From positions 1 to 22,995 of the forward strand of contig VJWM01000392.1 of assembly GCA_010909165.1 (NCBI GenBank): 22,995 bases of DNA, written 5' to 3'. This DNA comes from Anthoceros angustus. Its lineage: Eukaryota > Streptophyta > Anthocerotopsida > Anthocerotales > Anthocerotaceae. This document shows positions 9,747 to 18,308 of this stretch, in pieces; positions within the stretch are counted from its first letter, which is position 1, and every line of letters begins with the position of its first letter. The position numbers and the translations under genes were made by a program. A model generated the notes under the pieces. The model worked only from the letters and a program-made list of their open reading frames with translations, did no database searches and was not told the origin of the DNA.

Positions 9747-10511
9747 ATGAATTATCCAATCCCCTTAATGAAAATGACCGCCTGCGGGATATCGAAGCTG
9801 CAAATATTCTCGGTACTGCCGAGGAAGAAGAATACAATGCGCTGGTAGAGCTGATCGCTGCGATCACCGATTGCCCAGTATCGCTGATCAGCATCGTGGC
9901 CGAAGACCGGCAATGGTTTAAGGCACGCAAGGGCATTCCCGAAGGAACCCGCCGCGAGGTAGCATTCTGTTCCACACCATCATGCAGGATGAAGTTATGG
10001 TGGTGGAAGACGCGCGGCAAGATGAACGCTTTGCGCAGAACCCGTTGGTAGTAGGTTCCTACCGGTACGCTTCTATGCAGGCGTTCCTGTTAAGTCGCCG
10101 GCCGGACACGCTATGGGCACGGTCTGCGTCCTCGATACCAAACCTAGAAAATTATCTAATGCCAAACAGAAAGCCCTGAAAGTCGTGGCAAATAAGGTAG
10201 GTGAACTTATCTGGCTACGCATGCGCGAACGCGATGCGAACAAATGGGCAATCGAATTCGAAGATTACAGAACCTTCAAATAGCAAAGCAACAAGTTAAA
10301 CACCGAAACGCTGGAGGCCATTGGCTACCAGTTGCACGAGGAATATGCTCAGTCAATTGCGGCATGCATGAAGTTTATGGAGATCGCACAAACATCGACC
10401 GAAATGACGGCCCCAACCATTGAACGCACCCGCGAAGTATTGAACGATGTACTGCTTGGAATAAGACAGCTGTCGCAGCAGATCAATCCGGGACATTTCC
10501 AAATCGGTTGA
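9747..10511 (+). CDS. GAF-domain protein with HisKA_3-like C-terminal helix, no ATPase domain
   Basis: About 250 residues. It starts MNYPIPL at 9747, the usual start of Cytophagales GAF proteins with MNYPIP ends. The GAF domain has EYNALVELIAAITDCPVSLI (9829-9887), ISIVAEDRQWFKARKGIP and EVMVVEDARQDERFAQNPLV (9988-10050), with AMGTVCVLDTK recoverable near 10112-10144 in a shifted frame. A linker follows, then a helix GYQLHEEYAQSIAACMKF near 10324-10377. This resembles the HisKA_3 box (xLHDxxxQ), with HE in place of HD. The frame ends QQINPGHFQIG then TGA at 10509-10511. Only about 60 bases remain before the convergent kinase stop, so no HATPase domain can follow. The role could be sensing plus dimerisation or partner binding. 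Frameshifts occur near 9770, 9965, 10090, 10150 and 10275. Confidence 0.75.
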
Positions 10512-10554
10512 AGCGTGGGAAAAACGTCCAACCTGCCCCTTTAGAAAAGCTCCG

Positions 10555-10593
10555 GATCTGACCTCCTATAAGTTAGGTACTATAGGTCTGATC
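10555..10593. terminator. Imperfect inverted repeat between convergent genes
   Basis: GATCTGACCTCCTATA (10555-10570) faces TATAGGTCTGATC (10581-10593), an imperfect dyad. It contains the minus-strand kinase stop (10573-10575) in the loop and lies 44 bases after the GAF gene stop. A bidirectional terminator is plausible. Confidence 0.4.
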
Positions 10594-12914
10594 GACCATA
10601 ACCGCACTTGGAAATCTAATGCGAAACTCTGCGCCTTTGCCCGGCGTACCAACTGCATGTATATCTCCCTTATGAAAGGCAATTATTTTTGACAATTGCT
10701 AAGCCCACGCCCGTTCCTTCATACTCTTCTTTAGTATGTAATCTGTAAAATACGTCAAATATTTTCTCGGCCTGATCCTGACCAAATCCGATTCCATTAT
10801 CCTGATATTTTATAAGCCAGAATTTTCGTTGGCCCATACCTACCGGGCTGCAGGTGATTTTAATTACTAATTGCCGGCGGGATGTGCAAACTTCAGGGAA
10901 TTGCTGATCAAATTCTGGAATACCTGTCCCAAATGCATTGAAATACCTTTGATGGAAGGTAATTGCTGGCATGAGATGAATGCGTTTTTCCTTTATAAGT
11001 AACTCCAGATCATTGAGCACCAATTCAACAACTTCAGAAAGGTTAACGCTTTGAAGCTCCGGTCTTGTGTTCGATATCCGGGAAAAGATGAGCAAATCGT
11101 CGATCAGTCTTACCATCCGGCTGGAGGACTGGATGATGGAGTTAAGGTACTTGTCGCCGGGCGCAACCAAGGAACTTCCCAATTGATCTTTTAACATTCG
11201 GCTAAATATGGAAACCTTGCGCACCGGTTCCTTTAGGTCATGGCTAGCTACTGAGGCGAACTGCATCAACTCGTCGTGATTTGTTCCAATTGCTGCGCTC
11301 TCTCACTTTATCTTCGAGCAGCGACAAGGTCTCCTGCTCCTTATTTCGCAGCTCCTCTTGAATCTTTTTCTTCAGTTGTATCTCTAGCCTCAATTACCGT
11401 TCCCACCGGCAACCCGTTATCAACAATCGGGCTGGCAATAAAAGCCACAGGGAAAAAGGTGGGATGAGTATGATGGATATAGTAATGCAACGGCTTTTCC
11501 GGACCTCATGCAACTTAAAACCAGTCATATTCTCAGCCGCCGGGTTCATGTAAGTGCAAATCTGCTTATCATTCATTAGGAACAACGCCTGCAAGTTGTT
11601 GTTTGTAATCGTATTGATGAGCGTATTTTGGCTATAAAGCTGATTCTCCGTTTCTTTTTCTCCGTTTTATCTGATATTGAGCCTGCATAGCCTAAAAAGT
11701 GCCGGCCGATTTATAATAAGGACCGGCCAAAGCTATTTGTTTCACCAGACCTACGTTTCAATCTGAACTCGGAATTGAATTGCCTTCGGCTCGTAAAGGC
11801 CTGAACAAAATTTGCCCAAACTTCATCCCGGTCTTCAGCGTGCACCGAATTGATCCAGCCTGACTTCAGATACTCGTTGATGCTGCCTCCCACCCAATCG
11901 ATCCGGGTTTTGTTGATGAAAACCAGTGCGCCCGTCGGTCATCCACAAGGTGACAGGTGAAGCATTTGTTATCAACTCACAGAATTTATCTGCTTCCTTG
12001 AATGCATCATCAGTTCGCAAACCGGAATGAGCATCTTTGGCAATAGAAAGGACATGAGGTTTATCTCGGAAAATGAAGTTTACACCGCGATATTCTACTT
12101 CAATTAGTGAATTATCCTTACGGCGACGAGTATGTGTTCCAAAATACTCCCTTCCCGACAGCGCGATTTCCTTCAGCGCGACGAAGTCTTCGCTTTTCAC
12201 GAAGAGCTCACTAGCGTTTATACCGATTATTTCTTCGTATGAATAACCAAAGAGCCGGCAGGCCGACGGGTTAGCTTCCACAATATTTCCCTCAACATCA
12301 TAGATTATCGCCGAGTCGGATATCGCATTAAAGATGCTTTTGTACTGGTCCTTTTGTTTCAGCAGCTTTTCTTCCGTATATTTTTTTTGCTCGAAAAGAC
12401 GAGCATTTGCAATAGCGATTGCCGCCTGTAAGGCAATTCCTTCAATTAATTTCTCAGACTCGGACGTAAATATGCCTATGTCGGAATGTCCAAAGAACAG
12501 GCCACCGATTGGAGACTTGTCGATCGGAGACACAACAGGTACAGCCAAATAGCTTCGAACGGGTAAGTGGTCCCTAGGCATCCCTTGGTAAGGCGGATTT
12601 TGACCAAAGTGGGCCTGCTGCGTAACATCATCATAGCAGAATCGTACCCTTGGCCGTGAACGTGGGATCGAAAATCTTGGTGTTTCGAGGCATTGGAAAT
12701 TTGGAAAAAGCCTCCACAGCTACGCCAGAGATAGTGTAAAGCACATATGATTCACCATTGATGTCGATGACATTATAAAAGAAAAGCGCAAACTGCGCTC
12801 CGGAAAGTTCTGTACAGAGATCAGTTACCCGTTACCAATTTCTGGAGATCGATTTCCGAAGAGATAGCAGGCCTCAAACAGAAGTTCGTAGACTGATTTT
12901 GAATTCTTATCCAA
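10573..12914 (-). CDS. GAF-PAS-PAS-PAS sensor histidine kinase (HisKA-HATPase)
   Basis: Sensor kinase of about 780 residues. Order: N-terminal GAF, 12870-12390 ([20 protein letters not shown], then [20 protein letters not shown] and [20 protein letters not shown]); PAS1 about 12340-12010 ([37 protein letters not shown]); PAS2 11990-11660 ([30 protein letters not shown]); PAS3 11640-11390 ([29 protein letters not shown]). The H-box is [20 protein letters not shown] (11260-11200) with the histidine intact. HATPase: N-box [11 protein letters not shown] in a shifted frame near 10920-10890, G1 [21 protein letters not shown]2 [13 protein letters not shown], ending [16 protein letters not shown] then TAA (10573-10575). 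The start is uncertain; [15 protein letters not shown] from a TTG at 12914 is the furthest supported. No membrane segments are visible. Confidence 0.85.
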
Positions 12915-13283
12915 AACGTATAATAATTAAGGGTTTCTGGGAACAAGTTTATTAGACGAAATTGAGAAGTTGGCTGTTCGACCGAGTCTGCGTCGAAACA
13001 TCAGCAGAATTTGAAGATACCTCATGAGGATAACGATATTTTGTCGAAAGCTTCGCATAGATGCAAGAATTACCGAAATAACGCGCAAGGTACACGATCC
13101 GGCGAAGGCCAGTTGGCGGTTATCGAACCCGAGTTCGAGCACGGTAAATCGGAGAACCCAATTGATCACGGCCTGTAGTTAAAGAACTACAAACCAGCAG
13201 CCTCATCCTTTACATTTTACTATATTCGCAATTATATTTTTAGTCGCTATTGCTAATGAAAGACACACGCTATTTTTGAGCGC
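12915..13283. other. Divergent intergenic region with two ambiguous open frames and a hairpin
   Basis: Between the minus-strand kinase and the plus-strand small gene. A plus-strand frame is open for 70 codons (12966-13178), including GEGQLAVIEPEFEHGKSENP, but has no ATG. A minus-strand frame (13169-12927) starts MINWVLRFTVLELGFDNRQL and is hydrophobic. Neither is recognised. TGTAGTT (13174-13180) and AACTACA (13185-13191) form a 7-bp hairpin overlapping the plus-frame stop, which mildly favours a real plus-strand gene end there. Confidence 0.25.
13250..13278 (+). promoter_or_regulatory. Bacteroidota-type promoter with exact -7 element
   Basis: TATTTTTG at 13271-13278 matches the Bacteroidota -7 consensus TAnnTTTG exactly. 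TTG at 13250-13252 lies 18 bases upstream, near the usual spacing of the -33 element. The inferred start codon at 13284 is only five bases past the -7 element, so the transcript may be leaderless. Confidence 0.45.
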
Positions 13284-13524
13284 ATGACAAAGAAAGTCTA
13301 CACTAGCCGAATTTCAGGAACTGGAGCTATCCATGCAACTAGAGCTTATTTACGAGCATGGTGTTTTTGTTGGAAAACGACATGAGGATAACCGTGAGAT
13401 ACTTCTTTATCAACTTGGAGGTATTATATTGAGCTTTATTACGGAGTACCGTAAAACGATTGACAAAATTGTAAGTACGTCGGATTCAAGCATTCTAGAC
13501 CCATATCTGGACCAGATACGATAA
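13284..13524 (+). CDS. Small uncharacterised Cytophagales-type protein
   Basis: About 80 residues. It begins MTKKVYT at 13284, shifts frame by one base near 13298-13302 and continues LAEFQELELSMQLELIYEHG. The next segment is VFVGKRHEDNREILLYQLGG, then a Y-rich middle and SSILDPYLDQIR before TAA (13522-13524). From memory of the family, short proteins with a start like LAEFQxLxxxxQLxxIYxxG, a GKR(H/R)ExxRxILLYQ core and an xLxPYLxQI end are common and uncharacterised in Spirosoma/Dyadobacter relatives. Frame continuity is lost only once. It sits 38 bases upstream of a response regulator and may be co-transcribed. No function is proposed. Confidence 0.6.
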
Positions 13525-13562
13525 TCATTAACTTTTTATAATTAATTGACCAAGCTACCGTT

Positions 13563-14020
13563 ATGACGGATTCTATTTCGAAGAAAAGCCTTGTATTATA
13601 TGCCGACGATGACCGGACGATATTCAGCTCATCAGTGATGCATTCAGCATTTACCACAACTCAGTTGAGTTGGTTAGTTTTGGCAATGGTGCTGACCTAC
13701 TGGCTTTTGTTGGGCAACAAGAACCGTTGGCGCCGATCCCCTGCTTAATCATTCTTGATGTGAATATGCCTGTGATGAATGGAAAAGATGCGTTACGCGC
13801 TTTGAGAAAGCAGCCACGGCTTGCAAAGGTCCCTGTTATCTTATTTACCACTTCAAACATGCCCTCTGAACGGCAATTTGCGCAAGCCTATAATGCAGGT
13901 TTTATCGTTAAACCGCTTCATTATGAACAGATGCAGGCAATAGCAGAGCAAATGGTTGATCATTGTGACGATGATATCAAAAAGCGGCTCAGAGGAGACG
14001 CGCCCGACTCAACTCTTTGA
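13563..14020 (+). CDS. Single-domain response regulator (CheY-like REC)
   Basis: About 153 residues, only a receiver domain. MTDSISKKSLVLYADDD supplies the acidic pocket; after a one-base deletion near 13612 the frame continues DDIQLISDAFSIYH. The phosphoacceptor aspartate lies in CLIILDVNMPVMNG (about residue 66). The switch residue is in PVILFTTSN and the conserved lysine in FIVKPLHYEQM. No output domain follows; the end is DAPDSTL then TGA at 14018-14020. Such regulators in Bacteroidota often relay phosphate between kinases. With several orphan kinases nearby it is a candidate partner, but the sequence does not show which one. Confidence 0.88.
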
Positions 14021-14142
14021 TCATTAACCTGAATAACAACATCGCTTCACGGCAGTCACTTCCTCTGATGGCGTCCCTATATTGGGAATGGGCGACAAAA
14101 TTGAGGCATGGCTGATTGTATGCCACAGTCGCACAATCCCCG

Positions 14143-14171
14143 TAAAAGCCCGCCGTAGAAACGGCCAGGCT
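14143..14171 (-). terminator. Terminator of the T9SS surface protein gene
   Basis: AGCC-C-GCCGT (14147-14156), loop AGAA, ACGGC-CA-GGCT (14161-14171) forms a GC-rich hairpin. On the minus strand TTTT (14147-14144) overlaps and follows its base, 25 bases after the surface protein stop. This fits an intrinsic terminator between convergent genes. Confidence 0.55.
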
Positions 14172-14195
14172 ACCTTAAAGACAAATCTATTGCAC

Positions 14196-17100
14196 TTATT
14201 GCTTCAACAGTTTTGGGTTCCAGGCTTTCTCCGTTTAAGTCAAATTCTAACCAAGTAGTATCCAGCGCCAAGCTTTGCAGGCCATCCCATCCCAGAGCAT
14301 TGCTGCCCCGTTCCAATCCAACCCATTTCGTGGCCGAGCGTACCCGACCCGTTGACGAGTCAAGCCGGTATCGGTCGGACTTGGGTGCGATAACTGTTAT
14401 AGTCAGCGCGGGACCAAATGGATTCGGAGAAGCATTGAAGGCTGTAAGTCACGGCGATCCGGGCGCAATACGGTGCTATAGGAGAAACGGCCATCAAAGT
14501 CTACCAGCTTCAACCTGTAAAACGTGACCTGAAATGGATGAAGGTCTGAAGCTTCGTCCGCCCAACCTGCGTGTTGGCCGCAGCGACATCTACCAATGGT
14601 ACAAATGTGCGTCCATCCGAACTGCGTTCAACGCCATACTTTTCGAGATTGAGTTCTGCTCCGGCTTCACGAGCTTGTTGGATGGGCCTGATTTTACTGC
14701 GCTGAAACGGAGCAAATTTACCGGCAACACCCCGCTCACAACAACACTTGCGAAAACGCCCGGTGAGCTGCAGACATTAACGCCGCTCAGATTCGTGCCT
14801 TTGATCATAACCGAATATGTACCCGATGATGTGAATGCCGAGGTCGTGAGTGTGACCGAAGATGCGGTAGCCCAAACGCCAGCTCCAAGTTGCTTGCCCG
14901 TTGTTGCGTCACATATCCGTAGAAAGCGCCAATCTGTGCATTACTGATTGTGTAAGTCTGGGTTTGGCCGTGAGCGTGCTCGACGAAGGGAGATAACCGG
15001 CGTGGGAGGTCCGGTAGTGCATGAAACCGTTACCGTTCCCGGGCACACCTGCTCCGCTTTCCCAGATTCCTGAACGCTGATTGCCAGTACTCCATAGTTG
15101 TAGACCGGGTTCGTAAACGCGCTTGTATTGATGCTCCGGGTTGCAGATCCCGTAGAAACCGAACCAATCTTTTCCCCGTCAAGGTAAATAGTTGTATTGG
15201 CTACAGCACCGTTTAAAGTCCCGGAGATCGTGGCATCGCCCTGATAAATGGGGCGTTAATTGTGCCGCACCGGTTTACGGTTGCAGTGGCCGCTCCAACC
15301 GATCCCGACGCAGCGCTTACTCCACAGGCATTCTCTGCAATGGCATAATAGGAAGTTGCAGCAACTGCATTGTATACCGATGGCAATGTAACCACGTTCG
15401 AGGTGCTCCACAAGCCGCCACTTTGCACAGTCGTAGTAGCGACCAACGTGTTGCCGGTGGTGTACACCCGGATTGTGGTACCAGCAGCTTCACCCGACAC
15501 TCCTGGATTGGGATGCCCGCACTAATTTGGCCATTTTGTCTGCAGTAATTACGGGCGTGGACGCAAAACAGACCACGGTACGGTTTGCAGATGCGCTGGC
15601 GCAAGTACCGATGACCAGTGCCCGCACGTCGACGATGTCGCCAGTAGTGAGCGTAAGTCCCGAAAGCTGAAGGCTCCTCCGGTGGCGGTCTGGCTGTTAA
15701 TCAATTGACCGTTGATCCAAAGCTGTACCGATGCGCCACTGGTAGCGGTGCCACCACTGTCTTGCTCGTATTATAAAGTATCGCACGGCTTATCACCGGC
15801 ATGTTCGCCGTCGTCAGGTTCAGGCAGGTATATACAGGGGCCGATTCGCAAGTAGACCCCGGGGCAATTGTAGTTACATAGAATGAGCCATTGGGCATAT
15901 CCTGACTGCCACCCGAGCATGCGGAGGAAATCTGACTTCCATTGTAATCGGTATGATTGTAATAGAAGTTTGTACCGCTGTAGCCGAAAGTTGGAGCATT
16001 CGCGCCAGTCCGCCAACTGTGGACGTGTTCAATGTCGCCGGATCAATCCAATAAACTCTAACCGTGTTACCGCCAGAAAACTCCTTCGATACCCGCACGG
16101 AAGAGCAGGTAATCACTTGTGTGGCTGACGGAATGTTAGATTTGTTGCAACTCTGAGCAACCACTGCATTACTAACTTCGCACATGGATTCGCCCGTTCC
16201 TGCGCTTTTGCGGTGATTACATCCCCCGTTTACAGAAACCGAACTCAGGGTCCGGTGGCGCCGCTTGCCACATTGACAATGGTGCCCAGTAGAGTTCCGT
16301 TTTATAAACCGTTATCGTTGCATTTACCGCTGCTCCCGAGATCGATGCCACGGTCCGGGTCCCGCTAATCGATACCGTTCCTGTTCCAATATGCGCATTC
16401 AATAACGGAGGCTCGGTACAAGGAGGGGCAAATCCGCCTGTTCCAAGACCGAGGGGTGAATTTAGGTTGCCGCTTGATGTATGCTTCGTATTGCGCATTT
16501 GTGGACTTGTAGGAGCCGTCATTCATTCCATAGATATCAGATTTCGGACCGCCGATAGCTGCACAGGGTGACATGACGGTCGTTGCCCCATCCGTAAAGG
16601 AGTGGACGTAGTAATGTTGAATGGAGCACCTGTCAGATCCGAAAAGGGATGTAGAAGTCAATGAAGAAGTCCGGGTCGCCATTATCAAATGTTCCTGCTA
16701 CTGAAACTTGCGACATATCCTGCCAGTTGGAATAGGACTTAATCAATACCGGGTTAGATGTTCCATCCACGTTATATATGGCGATCCTGAAATTCGTTTC
16801 CAAAACAATTTCGATTTCAAAGCCAGGTTACCGTTTGTACCGGTCGTCTCTGCACAGTAATTTGGATCGGCATCGGGCCGGAGGCTCCAAACTTACCATC
16901 GGTATCCAGAAGGATACTGTACCCCTTTGAGCCAGACATGACCGAACCCATACGCCACCGAAACAGGATGTTCGTTCCGTCGAAATACGCATAATTTCCA
17001 ACTCCGTCCGAGTCAGGTACAAAATCTGAATAACGGTGATCAGGGCCACGGCGCAATCTCCATAGGGCTCGATACTGAACGATGGCACCGATCGGTAAGG

Positions 17101-17301
17101 AAGCTCGAATTAGTTACATCATTGCCGGCAAACCCGGCATTGGTTTAATGGTGAATCCATCACCATTGGGATCCGGGACCGCTCTTCCAGCTGAAGAAGT
17201 TGCCGAACGGTTGATCGTTCCGGTAGATTGGGCCTTAGAACCAAGGCTAAGAAGAGAGACAGAAAGCCCAACAGGGCATAGCGCACAGCATTACTTCTCA
17301 T
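14196..17301 (-). CDS. Large secreted protein with Ig-like repeats and T9SS type A C-terminal domain
   Basis: About 1,030 residues across many frameshifts. The start at 17301 gives a Sec signal peptide, MRSNAVRYALLGFLSLFLAL. An N-terminal region follows with FVPDSDGVGNYAYFDGTNIL (about 17017-16955) and SGSKGYSILLDTDGKFGASG. Then NGDPDFFIDFYIPFSDLTGA in a shifted frame near 16680-16620, and AAIGGPKSDIYGMNDGSYKS (16563-16505), a module typical of large Cytophagales surface proteins. From about 16400 to 14990 there are roughly six Ig-like units of 85-100 residues, anchored by ALNAHIGTG-, PVIS- and INAPFI-type starts, rich in T, S, G and V. The linker LPVNLLRFSAVKSG (near 14727) precedes a FNASPNPF motif (about 14435). 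The C-terminus reads SLEPKTV and, allowing one deleted base, LKQ then TAA at 14196, as in type A T9SS sorting domains. Likely exported through the outer membrane; an adhesin role is inferred. Confidence 0.8.
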
Positions 17302-18045
17302 ATACACAGGTGGTTTATTATAAGATCTTTGGTAAATTTCTAGTAAACGAGGGCGAAGGTGATTCAAGTCAGACTAATACAAAATACCCATCGCGACTAA
17401 GCAAAAATAACTAGCCGCACTACTTATTAAAGTGACAAGCGAGCCATCCAGCCTCACAATGACTTCTGTCTAACGAAATAGGCGATAGCCATGATGAATC
17501 ACGCAAACTAAGTCTTGAAATCAGGGACGTCACACAACTCATCCCAGCTCAAGAATTCTATGGAGATCACAGCAGGTAATGGTAAACACCTAGCAGGTGT
17601 AAGCCAAAAGGCAAACCTATCAATTAAAAGCTCAATAAACGAAATCTGACCCTTAGTAAACTCAAAACGCAATTTGGCACCGGCTTTCATTCTGGGTCCG
17701 CCCGGATTGCGCCGGTTACCCGTTATTTTGCCCTTAGCTGGGCAGTTCACCTGATTTAAGGCATTCTCGGTCCGTGGTATTCGCTCATATTCAATATTTC
17801 GTATGGAAAAACCATCTTCAGCTTAAATGCTATCTCTGCGGATTTATACATACGATCAGTGCGTCCATGAAGCGTTGTCGACGTTATTGTTACATACAGT
17901 GCGGTGAAGAATAGGCATTAGGACGTGCTCAGCTTTGCGCGGCGTTGAATCATTTCCAGCTCTTCAAGGCACCAATACCGTTCTCCAGCCCGGCAGAAAC
18001 ACCCTCAAATAGGAAAACAGAGCGGATTCGTTTTAATAAGCTTAT
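17302..18045. other. Intergenic region of about 740 bases with no recognised gene
   Basis: Upstream of the divergently placed surface protein and LytS-type kinase. 17302-17500 is AT-rich and should hold the surface protein promoter. A minus-strand frame (17750-17508; MNCPAKGKITGNRRNPGGPR) and a plus-strand frame over the same bases (SMEITAGNGKHLAGVSQKAN, about 17558-17620) are both open for tens of codons. I recognise neither. 17760-18040 has stops in all frames, with no motif or RNA seen. Confidence 0.3.
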
Positions 18046-18223
18046 ATGAAACCTACGATCAGCCAACGATATTCACAACCAAATAGCTGAATTGGAAGAC
18101 CGGTACACCCAATCGTTCGCCTTCGGTGCCACTCCAATCGAGTTACATCATATATGGATGGAAATACGTTCACTTCAACACATCCTGACTTCAACGGCTT
18201 GTGACAAGCGACGACGTAACTGA
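18046..18223 (+). CDS. Possible small protein, hypothetical
   Basis: A frame reads NLRSANDIHNQIAELEDRYT, then QSFAFGATPIELHHIWMEIR and SLQHILTSTACDKRRRN, ending TGA at 18221-18223. It has no ATG in frame, but ATGAAA at 18046 precedes it by a one- or two-base shift. Composition and heptad-like helices (IAELEDRY; IWMEIRSLQ) look like a genuine small helical protein of about 60 residues. The family is not recognised. Confidence 0.4.
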
Positions 18224-18308
18224 CGTTCCGCCTGCAATAATCCATACTATTCTATAATTTCACAATTGCACACGCCATTGATCCATCTTTCAAGCAGCCA
18301 GTCACCCG

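Noticed and set aside
15192-15548. 118-codon plus-strand open frame rich in C, R and S
   Set aside because: Antisense of the Ig-like repeats; the composition is what reverse reading of T/S/G-rich repeats gives.
14196-17301. CRISPR or tandem DNA repeat array in the repetitive surface gene
   Set aside because: The repetition is at protein-domain level (Ig-like units of 85-100 residues) with diverged DNA; no short identical repeats with regular spacers.
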